From the NCBI GenBank assembly GCA_002682825.1, contig NOKP01000024.1, positions 372,001-436,000 of the forward strand: DNA of 64,000 nt. Direction: 5' to 3'. Origin of the DNA: Neonectria sp. B-13 (Eukaryota; Ascomycota; Sordariomycetes; Hypocreales; Nectriaceae). The notes under the pieces were generated by a model. That model had not been told where the DNA came from, made no database searches, and saw only the letters and a list, made by a program, of their open reading frames with translations. A program made the position numbers and the translations under genes. This document shows, piece by piece, positions 34,238 to 45,542 of the stretch (position 1 is its first letter; every line of letters starts with the position of its first letter).

Positions 34238-35584
34238 ATGGCGTCCTGTTGCATGTACGTGTGCGGGCTCAGAACCGCGGCTCCGCGTGTGCGCGCCGAT
34301 GGACTCTGTCTTCTCTCACGCCGCATCTCCAGGACGTTGACGCATGCGATTTGCCCCCTCAGCACATTCCAAACACCATCGTTGCCTCGGGTTGCCGTTC
34401 TCTACCAGGCCGTCAAATCTCCAATCATTGACGGGACTCGCAAGCCCAGAAAGCCAGGCGGTTCGTCCACGGAGCTTGCATATTTCCCATGTGGGCTGGC
34501 TAATGATCATAACCATTCAAAGGCTACCAGGACTCGGGCGCCGACATTGCGTACAGTCTGAATCGTCTCGAAGACGTGGATGTCCTCTGCCCGACCTCGG
34601 ATCCTGATCCAACCATAAATGAAGGATGGTGTTTCCCCGACAGCGAGGAGGGCATTGCGAGCGCCATTGGCAAGGGTGCTACTCACCTTTGGGCGAATAC
34701 AGTCTTGTTTGCCTCTCATCCCCTCCAGGTATCGTCCCTGGCCGGACGTCGACCTGATATACGAGTGGTCGGTCAAGGACCCTTGGTGGTCGACAAGTAT
34801 GACGACAAAAGGTATGTCAATGACATGCTGCGACAGACTGGACTGTTCACCATGCCCAAGGCTTGGTTCATCGCTCCTGGCGAGCAGTCGGTCAGCCATG
34901 TCAAGGACTCTGATTTCCCAGTGGTCACCAAGCCCTCCCGAGGACGCGGCAGCTACGGTGTCAAGGTCTGTTCAAACTCCGAGGAGCTCTCATCGCACGT
35001 GCAAGCGTTGCAAAGTGAGGGACTGGATGCCATCATCGTTGAGGAATTTCTTGTTGGCGAGGAGGCCACTGTGACCATCATGCCCCCGACGGCAGATCGA
35101 GACTACTGGTCTCTGCCAGTTGTCAGTCGATACAATCACGCCAATGGAATTGCGCCTTACAATGGAGCCGTCGCTGTCACAGCCAACTCTCGAGTTGTCA
35201 CAGACTCGAACGATCCAGCTTACCAGAGCGTTGCGAGGGAGTGCGAAGCTGCGGCAAGATTCCTCGGCGTCACGGCTCCCATTCGTATCGATGTCCGGAG
35301 GTTCGGACCCGGGACAGTATTCGCCCTGTTTGATGTCAACATGAAGCCTGTAAGTTTCCTAGTGTACTACCAAACTGTGTTCATGGGGGAAACAGCTAAC
35401 CCATCGATTCTGCACTCAGAATATGACGGGACCAGGCCGTCCAGGTAGAGATGACCAAGCAAGCTTGACACTAATAGCTGCATCCGCCCTTGGCTGGGAC
35501 TACAAAACATTGCTAAGAAACATCCTGGACACGTCCGTTAGCTTGGACAAGTTACGATCGCTGCGGCCAAGGGTACCTACCTGA
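34238..35584 (+). CDS. ATP-grasp domain protein (D-Ala-D-Ala ligase-like)
   Basis: Proposed exons are 34238-34254, 34363-34460, 34523-35349 and 35420-35584, giving 368 residues. The first intron (108 nt, GTACGT donor, CCCTCAG acceptor) has a length divisible by three and no stop, so it could also be retained; the start is therefore less certain. Family segments: VAVLYQAVKSPIIDG, KPRKPGGYQDSGADIAY (joined across the second intron), ATHLWANTVLFASHPLQ, the ATP-binding loop VTKPSRGRGSYGVKV, IVEEFLVGEEATVTIMP, and the metal-binding end FALFDVNMKPNMTGPGRPGRDDQ, completed by the last splice. It probably ligates a carboxylate to an amine using ATP, in the cytosol; the natural substrate in fungi is not known to me. 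Confidence 0.82.
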
Positions 35585-36703
35585 GAGTGGGTGGGGGGGT
35601 TCGATGGTACTCGGCAGATACCCCTACGTGGGTAGATGTGTCTCGGCGGATCGACGTGACGAGAGTATGGAGCGGTCAAAGTACTACTGAGACAGTGGCC
35701 AGAAGCTCTGGACAAGTCTTGCCTTTTCTCTGCTCTTTGACGTGATTCACCATGCGACCATATAGTTCATTCAAGCTCTGGGGCATTTTCTCCAGCTCTT
35801 CGAGTACGTTTTAAACGTGGGCAAGCTCCCTGATGAATTGTCATTGGTAAAGTTTAACAGCTGTTTGAAGTCTTGGTCACGTTCGCCTAACGTGTAGATG
35901 GTGATGGATACTTTCGAGATGCTGTGGTAATTCGAAGTTGATATGAAAATTCCCTCTAAAGCAGCAAATGCGCTTATGCCGTCGAAGACCTTGGTACCTC
36001 ATTCTTTGTATTTGTCCCGCAGGCTCGAAGCAAGGCACCTCTTTGGACACTGAGAGATAAACTAGTGCTCTTAGCATGGAGTAAGCTTGCTGCTGTCCTC
36101 AACTCTGCCCTCGAGGAAGAAGTAGAAAACGACAGGCTTAGCGTCGGTGGCTTGCTCAGTGGATTCCGTATCAGAAACTTCAGCGTTCTCAAACTCGGCG
36201 ATCCTCGGCTCAAGCTCATCAATGATTCCAATCAGAAGAATGGTTTTGCCCTTGCCGGGGTGGCCTTTGACTTACAGCAGTCGCAATCGTCGCCATCGTG
36301 CCATTGTTGGAAACTCGGATGGTTCAGAATACATTTGCACGAGTTCTCTACCAAGTGGCCTTCTGGCTCTCTGATCCACGTCTTGTCGGCGCGAAGGTTA
36401 GTGAAGAACAGGTCTCGATACAGTCGTCACGCTGCTCGTCGTCATATATTGTCCCATGGCTTGTTACCACCTGCGTGCATGATTTGAGTTGAAACGACCG
36501 GTGGTGGGCATAGTCGAGTAGAGGAAGAGGTAGGGCGTTGCATAAGGAGTAGTTTCACATGGACAAGTCAAAGAGAAAAGAGAGTCTTGGGAAGAGCGGG
36601 GGCTTTGACTACACGCATAATAAACTGGGAGTGCTTCGGAAAATCCCTGTCTAACCGAATCGTGCAATACATGTCTTTCCACCTTCTCCAAAACACCACC
36701 TCC
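35585..36703. other. Intergenic region containing a NACHT relic
   Basis: No intact gene. A degraded NACHT domain lies on the minus strand at about 35930-36414 (listed separately). Confidence 0.5.
35930..36414 (-). pseudogene. Degraded NACHT-domain (NLR) relic
   Basis: Reading the minus strand, one frame gives DLFFTNLRADKTWI, then CILNHPSFQQWHDGDDC, which matches the segment before the P-loop in fungal NACHT proteins (DP..DK..IE...L..S..WIL.HP.FQ.W). After a frameshift, GHPGKGKTILLIGIIDELEP gives the Walker A motif, followed by PVVFYFFLEG; a further frame change leads to KVFDGISAFAALEGIF. Stops and frameshifts separate these pieces, and no N- or C-terminal partner domains remain. This NLR belongs to a different subfamily from the intact one at 15-20 kb, whose P-loop is GPPGIGKT. 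Confidence 0.65.
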
Positions 36704-38399
36704 TCAGAGCTTCACTTTGTACCTCTGGGGCACTGGTGTTAGTGGGTCATATGCAGCCAAAGACAAACCATCCGCATAAGGCGCAGAGTGATCCGAGATG
36801 CCGCGGAAAGAAAGCAAGCTAGGATTGAGCTCCTCAAGGCGATTGCAACCGATAAGACGCATGTCCATCTCCAGTTCGTCTTTCAGGAGTTGCATAGCTC
36901 GCTCGACACCTGGCTGGCCGTACGCACCCATGGCATAGAGAAACGCGCGTCCAATCCCAACGCCACGGGCACCTAGACATAGGGCTTTGAGGATATCGGT
37001 GCCACGTCGGATGCCACCATCAACATACACCTCAATCTTGTCCTGGAGTCCGCGCTCTCTGAGCACTGGCATGGTTTCTGCGAGAACTTCGATTGATGAT
37101 GGAGCAAATTCTAGCTGGCGACCACCGTGGTTGGAAAGAATAACGCCCTGACAGCCATACTCGACAGCTTTGAGGACATCCTCAACCCGTTGCACCCCCT
37201 TAATGACAATGGGCATGCTTGTGATGCTCTGGAACCAGGGAATATCGGCCCAACAGAGCGTCGAGTCAAGAAGATTCGACGTTGCGCGAACTGAGCCCTG
37301 ACTGTTCGTATCTTCGGCATCGCTCGGCTCGGTGTACTTGCTGCGAAGATGTCTCTCTCGACGGCCAACTTGGGGGTTGTCAACCGTGATACAAAGACCC
37401 TTGCAACCACGCTCTTCGGCAGCTTGGACAATCTTCTTCGTGGCTTCCCTATCCTTGCTGACATAAAGTTGTAACCATTGGACCTGGCCATCTCCCCGGG
37501 CGTTGATGATTTCGTCGAAGGAGCAAGAGGAGAGGGTAGGAATCATTTGGATGATGTTATGTTTGTGTGAGGCGCGCGTGAAGACAACCTCTCCCTCTGG
37601 ATGGCCAAGCTTATTAAGAGCGGTGGCGCTCACGTATATGGGGATAGAAGTCTTGGTGCCCAGCATGGTCGTTGAAATATCGACGTGTTCGACATTGACG
37701 AGGACCTGTGGACGGAACCATATCCGATGAAATACTCTCTGGTTCTCCTGAGCGGTCTGTACACAATATTAGCTTCGTTGATTTAGAAAGAAGTGAGCGG
37801 CTTCGCCGTACAATCTCATTATCCGCTGCACTCGCATAGTATGCCCAAGACGTCTTTTTCATCACACGGCGGGCTACCACCTCAAAGTCGAACAGGTTAT
37901 AACACTGCGATAACAGCGGCTTGTGGGCAATGCGGTCCTGACGCTCGATCTCCTCTGGAGTCTCGCCATCCGTTGGTACGTTTTTAGTCAAGACAACGGG
38001 TCCAAGGTGCTTAGATGGGTCGAGGTATCTGTCAAGAGTACCAGACGGGTGGATAGGGTCGTATGCAGCTGTCGCGTCTTTACCCTAGTCTGGCGGTGAG
38101 CATAGTGCCCAGATACTAGAAGGTGCAATTTCTTTGAAAGAGTGCGTACTGCATATTGAAGGATGGTTTCTGGGCCTCCAGGGTGGTCTGTCGCGCAACA
38201 TTAGGTTTCAGTCGATGGTCAGACAGGTTTACACTTAGCTACATACCTGGTATGAAGTTGGTCATGTCATATACCCTGCCCTATTACGACGCGGTCAGTT
38301 ACGCTCCGACAGCACAGTTTAGGGCTTCCCCACATGGATAGTAACCCAACAGGACTCGGCGCTGTTGTGCTCAGCAACTTCGGTATCCTTGAGCGCCAT
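36704..38399 (-). CDS. Flavocytochrome b2-type L-hydroxyacid (lactate) dehydrogenase
   Basis: Minus-strand exons 38399-38334, 38280-38247, 38187-38150, 38084-37812 and 37756-36704, giving 487 residues. The N-terminal cytochrome b5 domain (WVTIHGRVYDMTNFIPDHPGG, then PIHPSGTLDRYL) supplies both haem-ligating histidines. The FMN-binding TIM barrel follows, with YYASAADNE, PIYVSATALNKLGHPEGE, MPIVIKGVQ, the catalytic His in ILSNHGGRQLEFAP, and VDGGIRRGTDILKALCLGARGVGIGR. The chemistry is oxidation of an L-2-hydroxy acid such as lactate with electron transfer to cytochrome c. I see no obvious mitochondrial presequence ahead of the b5 domain, unlike yeast Cyb2, so location is open. It is divergent from the GH3 gene over about 400 bp. 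Confidence 0.9.
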
Positions 38400-38810
38400 T
38401 GTCGATCTTGTGACTATGATGTGGAAAGTCGGTAAGGTTGGGTGTTCTGATTGAAATGTCTCATAGTATGCATGTGGCCCAAGGAGCAAAAACTGGTCGG
38501 GTTGTACGGATAGACGTCGGTTCATAATAGATGAGATCGACGCACGCGCTTGTCCCCGGTGAGCTGTTAGTGGAGATGTATTGCGTCAACCCGAATACCA
38601 CGCAACATACTCCATAGATAATGGAAAAGTCGGTCTCCCACCCACTTGACCTCTTCCAGTCAAGTCTCCTCACTGCTACTATCATTTTGACATATCCCCC
38701 GCAGCCAATCAATCTCCTATAAATCAAGCCTTGCCAATCGAATGTCTCGTCCTGCTCGATAGTCTTATCCTTCCTAAGTCACCAGGCCGCAGAGGCTCAG
38801 TCACGCCATC
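38400..38810. other. Divergent promoter region (b2 dehydrogenase / GH3)
   Basis: A 411-bp region between two divergent start codons. It holds a CCAAT and a TATA box oriented toward the GH3 gene (listed separately). Confidence 0.55.
38705..38723 (+). promoter_or_regulatory. CCAAT and TATA boxes of second GH3 gene
   Basis: CCAAT at 38705-38709 and TATAAA at 38718-38723, about 90 bp before the ATG at 38811. The two elements are unusually close; assignment rests on motif and spacing only. Confidence 0.45.
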
Positions 38811-41269
38811 ATGAAGACTAGCAATTCCATCCTTTTTGCCCTGCAGGGGGCCTTGTTAACCGTCGCCCAACCCGCAACCACTGGACACTCTGAAGTTCCG
38901 TTGTACGGCCGAAGTCCTCCGTTCTATCCTTCACGTATGATGTCTCCAAAAGTCTCATGACCCGACTAACATATATCAAGCAATTGCAAACGGCTCTTCC
39001 AATCCCCGCTGGGCTGCCGCTTATCACTATGCCAGGTCGCTTGTGTCCCAGCTAACCGTGGAAGAGAAAGCCAACATCACGCATGGCTGGCCTGACGGGC
39101 CTTGCGTTGGCAACTCCGGCGAAGTCCCACGCCTCGGGATCCCTGCCCTTTGCTTCGCCGATGCGCCCGATGGCATCCGCGGGGAAGAGTTTGTGTCTTC
39201 GTTCCCAGCCGGCATCCACGTAGCCGCCACCTTCGATAGGTCCCTTCTGTACAAGTACGGCAAGGCTTACGGAGACGAGAACTATGGCAAAGGCATCAAC
39301 GTGGCAATGGGGCCTGTAGCTGGGCCTTTAGGTCGCGTTGCCCGCGGCGGTCGAAACTGGGAAGGTCTTTCGAATGACCCGTACCTCGCCGGCGCTGGTA
39401 TGGGCGCCATCACTCGGGGCATTCAGGATGCCGGGGTTATCTCCACGCCTAAGCATTGGCTGCTGAACGAGCAGGAGTACCGTCGGTATAGTTCCGACTT
39501 GGGCGAGGCTATTAGCTCCAACGTCGACGACCGAGCCCTGCACGAACTCTACGTTTTTCCTTTCATGGACTCGCTCAGAGAGGGTGCGGCGTCCATCATG
39601 TGTTCCTACCAGCGAGCGAACCATTCATACGGCTGTCAAAACTCCAAGCTCCTGAACCAAGTGCTCAAAACAGAGCTGGGCTTTGAAGGCTTTGTGGTCA
39701 GCGACTGGGCCGCGCAGAAGTCTGGTGTGGCCACAGCAAACGCCGGCTTGGACCTTGTCATGCCCAACGCTAGCTTCTGGGGAGATAAGCTTGTCGAGGC
39801 GGTGAACAACGGCTCGGTCAGTGAGGACCGTCTTTCTGATATGGCAACTCGCATTCTTGCAAGTCTGCACTATCTTCGCCAAGCTCACAACTACCCTGCC
39901 CCGGCAATTCACTCCAACCTCGAGAAAGCGTATCCCATCAATGTCCAGGCCGATCACGCAGCGCTCATCCGCACAATTGGAGCTGCTGGAACCATTCTCG
40001 TCAAGAATGTCAACGGAACTTTGCCTCTCAAAAATCCCAAGTTCCTAGCCATCTACGGTTACGATGCAACTCTCAAGGCAGCCCCTTGGAAGAATCCCAG
40101 CCGGTATGGCGGTGGCTACGAAAGCAACTTTGGATGGGAGACATTCAACGGGACTCTTATAACTGGAGGAGGGTCCGGAGGCAGCACGCCTCCGTATGTG
40201 GTAACACCCTTCCAGGCTATCCAGGACCGGATTGTCAAAAACCATGGTATCTTGCGCTGGGACTTTGAGTCAGAGAACCCTTATCCCCCTTTCGTGAATG
40301 CAGAAGCCTGCCTCGTTTTTATCAACGCGTATGCATCGGAAAGCTTTGACCGACTAAGCCTGACGGATGAGCGTAGTGATAGGCTCGTTCAGAACGTTGC
40401 CACCAACTGCTCAAACACCGTTGTGGTCCTCCACTCTGCAGGTGAGAAAAAAACATCCCACACTCATGTCCCACAAGCAGGAGTTCTGTTGTATGACCAG
40501 AAGTAACATTCAACCAGGAATCCGCACCGTCGAGGCTTGGATTGAGCATCCTAATGTCACTGCTGTCCTCTTTGCTGGGCTTCCTGGCCAGGAAAGCGGC
40601 AACAGTCTTGTAGACATCCTTTACGGCGATGTCAACCCTTCAGGGAGATTACCATATACCGTGGCTCGACAGGAGTCGGACTATGGAGACCTACTTAACT
40701 CGACTGCAACGGACGACTACTTTCCCGAATCAAACTTCACCGAAGGTCTTTACATTGATTACCGCTATTTTGATGCTCATGAAATCAGCCCTCGATTCGA
40801 GTTTGGATTCGGTCTCTCTTACACTACCTTTAGCTTCGCCGATCTCTCGGCTGGCACTCTTCCTACGGCCAATACGGACGAATACCCCAGCCCCGATGTA
40901 GCTGTTGTACAAGGCGGTCATCCAGAATTATGGGACACCGTTGCCGTGGCCAGTGTCTGGGTAACAAACACTGGTGACGTGGATGGAACAGAGGTCGCTC
41001 AGCTATACGTATCCATCCCAGGAGATGATACTCCCATTCGTCAACTGCGAGGATTCTCACGAGTCGGTCTATTATCTCCCGGGCAGACAGAAAAGGCTAT
41101 TTTCGAGCTTACTAGAAGAGATCTTAGTGTGTGGGATGTGGTGGCACAGCAATGGCACCTGCGGAGGGGTACATATCTGATTTCGGTTGGCTCGAGTAGT
41201 CGGGATCTCCCCCTTCAGGGAAACATCACCATCGGCTCTGAGGACCTCATTCGAAAGCAGACCTACTAG
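38811..41269 (+). CDS. Secreted GH3 beta-glucosidase (second copy)
   Basis: Proposed exons are 38811-38934, 38981-40441 and 40518-41269, giving 778 residues. Signal peptide at the start (ILFALQGALLTVAQ). GH3 landmarks: DGPCVGNSGEVPRLGIP, RGGRNWEGLSNDPYLAG, KHWLLNEQEYRRY, the nucleophile Asp in GFVVSDWAAQ (about residue 283), and LFAGLPGQESGNSLVDILYGDVNPSGRLPYT in the second domain. A fibronectin III-like domain (VTNTGDVDGTEVAQLYV) closes the protein. It differs from the copy at 0.5 kb in length and intron pattern, so the two are old paralogues, not a recent duplication. Each may handle different beta-linked oligosaccharides. Confidence 0.92.
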
Positions 41270-42257
41270 AAGACAGCAAGGCATGAATCATTATGATGAA
41301 AGATTAACTTTTCTTTCGAGAAGCAGTTTTCTCACTTAACGGTATATCTATGATGGCAGTCTTCTAACATTAGTGTGATGTCAAGTTCTGGGAAAGCAAG
41401 CTAGTCTCGCTGAATATAGAACTACTTGGCAAGCCTCCATTACTATCAGCTATCTCTGACTTGGGGTCCTCGGCGTACATGCCGCTTCCCTAGCTGAAGG
41501 AGTGTATCGTTGCATTGTTGAATAGTCAGTTTCCAGAATTCTTTCTGATTTAGACAACACGGAAAGATATTACTTGAAAGGTCCATCTTCCCTGGTCAGG
41601 TATTATTCCAGGAAGGCAAGGAAAAACTGTAGCCTGTGAATTTGTTTTGCATGGCGAGTGGTCGCAATGAGCCTAAGTTGATTCCCGTATAGCCCAAGCT
41701 TCTTATTTATGCCACTGACGTGAGCGGTTGAGATATAAATCTAGTCGAGGAACTTAATATCTGGATAATACCGAGACATTAATACTGAATGAAAGATGTG
41801 TATTCTGCCACTCACCTTGAGAGAAGCATCGAAATGTCATGAGAAAGATGTCGAGCTGACGAATGAAGGTGCGCGCTTCAGGAGATCGCCCGTAATTTTC
41901 GGAATCGTAAGCCGCTTGAGGGAAGATGACCAACCGGTATTTGATATCGTGATTTGATGCTTCCCTGATGCCCAGAAAGCTGCCGATCGACATGCACAAA
42001 CAATTTGTAACAGCTCGTCTTGTATAGGTAGGCTGTTATAGGTGAAAATTCTGGAAAAGAAAACATAATACAGCCAGGATACGTGTGAGCACCTAAAATG
42101 AGAGAAAACGTGTCAATTTAAAGCTGGTAGATCATTTTTGCAACAGTGTTTAATGGTTCATGGCGTCTGGCCATGACCTGGGCATGGTAGGACTGGATTG
42201 GAATAAACGAGATGTTGCAGAAGATTGAGACCATGGCATTTATGTTTGTTCCAATCC
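41270..42257. other. Intergenic region
   Basis: About 1 kb, AT-richer than the GH3 gene. Short ORFs near 41754 and 41878 (minus) show no motif. Nothing recognised. Confidence 0.45.
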
Positions 42258-42931
42258 TCAGCTGACATCACTCTTCTCGAGATCGTCCTGTTTACACCCA
42301 GAATCATATATGTGGATGCCCCCAAGCTCGGGGCCGCAATAAATGTCATGGTCAAAGCCATCGCTAGGACCGATAAGAAGGAAGCCATTCCACACACCGC
42401 CTTTGGTGAGGTCTAAGCATCGGGTATGAGAAAGCTTGCTCCCGTTTTCTTTGATACTTTGCAAGACTGCGCCCGCAATGGACTGTTGGTCTGCTGTAGT
42501 GTCACAATATACGTTGGCCTACAATGCATACACGTTTAGTCGCGGAGTTCGAGACAGCTTGGTCCACTAACCTGGTACTTGTACGTTATTTCCTCGTGAT
42601 CTCCGGCGCGTCCATAGAAGACACCGCAAGACTTGTGCTGGGAGGCATTGATAATGGAAGTAACTACAAGGTCAGTCTGTAATATGGAAATAACCCCGAA
42701 TCTGGTATCACTTACAGATGGAAGTCACGGCACTCTATAAGGGTATCAGTGGTGAATTGTCTATCATTCTGCCGAAGAACTTGCCGTGAAACCTCCAACG
42801 ATGTCAACGCAGGAAGCAGCAGTGCCAAAAGCTCGCACCATTCCATTAGGCATATCGAAAGGCTCGATAGCCTGCGCAGTGGCTGCAAAACAGATACAGA
42901 GAAGCAAAGATGTTAAAGTGAAGAAATTCAT
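42258..42931 (-). CDS. Small secreted six-cysteine protein, family unknown
   Basis: Not visible as one ORF. Minus-strand exons 42931-42785, 42734-42716 (19 nt), 42663-42572 and 42518-42258 join in phase to 172 residues. The first intron has a GCAAGT donor (GC-AG class) and a CTTATAG acceptor; the others have GTAAGT and GTTAGT donors. A strong signal peptide (MNFFTLTSLLLCICFAATAQA) is followed by a mature part with six cysteines in contexts ASCVDIV, KSCGVFY, VYCDTTADQQSI, TRCLDLT, IYCGPELGG and DSGCKQD, enough for three disulfides. I do not recognise the family. Size, secretion and cysteine content are those of effector-like or killer-protein-like fungal proteins, but that is a class resemblance only. 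Confidence 0.72.
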
Positions 42932-44303
42932 GATGGCAAGGTTCGTAACGGAAATACTCCAGCAAATTTACAATGCGTTGGAGAAAGGAGATAGTGAGGA
43001 CTCTATTTATGCTGCAGATACGAAGTACACCACTCGCACAGTGGCCGAGTATTCGCTGCCGAATATCCGAGTTGTTGCACATATTGAGCGGGCGATTGGG
43101 TAAAACCAGGGTGGATTCAGTCTGTTGGTGGAAGCAAATCTGCAGGGTAATATAAGGCTTCCACCAAGGCATTATTCATGTAGTCGGGGTATCCTCAATC
43201 ACGGGGGACTGGGCAATTTTAAAGCCCTCCTAGCAGGAATTGATGATTATTGCAGCTGTTATATTAGGCAGTTCACCGAGGAAAGGTTCCCCAGGTGCAT
43301 ATGCTACTCGGTCGACCGACCTACGTTGGCTTTGGTGATTCGTACATGTGTTGGTGCAGGACACCTGGGTTTCCCCATACAAGCCGAAAGGTCCTTGAGC
43401 AACGGGTCCCTGTCTCAAGTTAGGTGGCGAGATTAGATTGTCTTTCTTGCACCAGTAGGACATTCATCACCGCCTCGGTCAGCGACTAAGTTCGAAACGA
43501 GCCCTGGCACAACCAACAACTGGGTTTCAACCTACGAGGCCTCTCCACTAAAACGAAATTGGCTGTGTAAGTACCGCCTGGTTGACCGCCTCAATCGTAA
43601 CGGTGTTCGTGCTGCCGACCAGAACCCCGTCTTGTTCAGCCCCGAATTGGCTCGCTATGCCGGCTATGTGGTGAGCGGCCTGGTCGGCAATCTGGTCATC
43701 GCCATAGACGCAGTCCTTCAACCCGAGGCTTTGGCCGCGCCAGTCGTCCTCGCGCAATGATGCTTTGATGGTCTCGCACCGCTGCACGTTGACGTCGAAG
43801 CGGTGAGAGATGGTCTCAATTGATAAGGATACTCTTAGATAAAGTATGGCATTGCTATTGCCTTTTTAGAAAAGAGTGATGTTACATCATAGCTGAGATC
43901 AGCGATGTAATTACGAGCCCAACGCAACTATACAAACATTACTCGGAAGATGAATCGATGGAATTAATGATAGAGTGAATCAATTATGTTTTCGTTGCCT
44001 CTACCATCGACTGTCGCAAACTAAAACGCCTCGAATATGTAGGACCGGGGCCTCTCACTTTCTATAAAGATCCATAATGTCAAAATATTCCACAACACAT
44101 GCGTGAAGCCTCTGGATAGATCGTGTTTCCAGGGCTAGAACCGCATGGCTCAGCGCGAGATAAAAAAACAGGTTGATACCATTGCGTTACGAAAGACTGC
44201 TTGGGCGCACCCATTACCATTCCTGGCTAGGACAATGGCTATAGTTAGTCCTCCATGAAATTATCCGAGAGAGCCGAGAGTTATTCAGAGCACTTTCCAT
44301 AGA
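42932..44303. other. Intergenic region
   Basis: 1.4 kb between the small secreted protein start and the rhodopsin-like gene stop. Contains a GC-richer 80-codon ORF at 43548-43787 (minus), listed separately; otherwise AT-rich with no motif. Confidence 0.45.
43548..43787 (-). other. GC-rich ORF fragment, unknown
   Basis: An 80-codon minus-strand ORF in an island clearly more GC-rich than its AT-rich flanks. It reads QRCETIKASLREDDWRG, then YGDDQIADQAAHHIAG and GSTNTVTIEAVNQAVL. Composition looks like protein rather than noise, and the frame stays open upstream of the listed start, but I recognise no family, signal or splice partner. It may be a gene fragment. Confidence 0.25.
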
Positions 44304-45542
44304 TCAAGCAACTCTGTTGACTGTGATGTATGTTTGGACCCCGTAGGTGTGGGCTCTGCTTGGCGGTTTTATATCTTGGCTCGAGCCTTCTTGCATTTCG
44401 ACGACAGTGAAGTCAGACTCCGCGTCTGCTCCAAGATTGTTACTTTGTAGTCGATCGGTGCTATCGCCCTTTGAAGTTCTAGTGAAGATGCGCGGAGCTT
44501 TCGCAATCAGGGGTCGAAAGGTAGGGATGCAAGCACAGCAGATTGCCGACGTCAGCTCTGCAAGGGACCAACATGCTGCCTTGACGTTCCACCAGGTTTC
44601 GTCCAATTGGGGCTTAAGCCATTGCATTCGGAGAATTGAAACGGCGATAGTACTATTTGAAAGTGTTAGAGGACTTCATTGTATCGAGGTGTCGTGACTG
44701 GATCACTTACAAAAAGCCCAGTCCAAATATGCCAATGAGAACAATTTTTTGAGAGAGTGGCAATTGCAGCTTCCATAAAATGGGCAGAGGGAGTAGTAGT
44801 ATAGCAAAGTCGGTGACAATGTTGAAGACCCCATTGAAATACCACCACACAGTCCTATTTGAAATGCAATGCGCCTTAACCCTCGGGTCCCAGACCGCTT
44901 GCAATGGGACGCACTGGACGAATCCCATGATAGCTTGCGACACGGCCCAAAGGGTCAAAATAACGATGGCTGCGAGGAAGACAAGTCGCATATTGGACAC
45001 GGACATGAGGCGATAGTAATTAAGAAGAAAGGTCATCTTAACCCAGAAGAGGCTTATCATGTAAAGAGTGATGGAAACCCAGAAGCACTGGTGGGAGAGT
45101 TAGGTCGAAGCGGCCTCGGTAACTGGAAATTAAGCTTACCCTCTTATAAAGAATTAGAGTCTCAAATGATAGGGTCGATTCATGTCTCCCAAGGCCGTAT
45201 TGGGTCACTGTTCGTTCAGTATCAGCAACTCGGTGGGGGAGATGGGCGTTCATGGCTGGAAGGACAACACACTTGATATCATTGCGACACCAGAGCCAAT
45301 AAGACACATCTGCAAGTCAAAGTATATTAGTATGCTAAGCAAATCATATTTGGCAGACGAGATGGACTTACCAGTGCGCAAACCGCGGCATAGTCGTCCA
45401 GTCCGAATTCCTTGATGAGAGTGCGAGATGTAACTCGCAACCCGACCATTAGAGTGGATAGAGAGAGTAACAAGACGACTGCCACAATCAAGACCGTCTC
45501 CCTACTCTCGGAATAATAAGAGGGCGATTCAGAGTGAGCCAT
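44304..45542 (-). CDS. Rhodopsin-like / PTH11-type 7TM membrane protein
   Basis: Minus-strand exons 45542-45372, 45309-45273, 45207-45140, 45087-44711 and 44652-44304, all in phase, giving 333 residues. The N-terminal outside segment is followed by TM1 (VLIVAVVLLLSLSTLMVGLRV) and the family motif FGLDDYAAV, then GLGRHESTL, WVSITLYMISLFWVKMTFLLN, FVQCVPLQAVWDP, NGVFNIVTDFAILLLPLP and SQKIVLIGIFGLGFFTIAVSI. This is the fungal-specific integral membrane family often called rhodopsin-domain or PTH11-related; members are proposed receptors in surface sensing, but the ligand is unknown. The C-terminal 60 residues are a hydrophilic cytoplasmic tail. A relative lies at 56.96 kb. Confidence 0.85.

Noticed and set aside
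468..41269. Recent duplication of the two GH3 genes
   Set aside because: They differ in length, intron number and much of the sequence, so they are old paralogues that happen to lie in one window.
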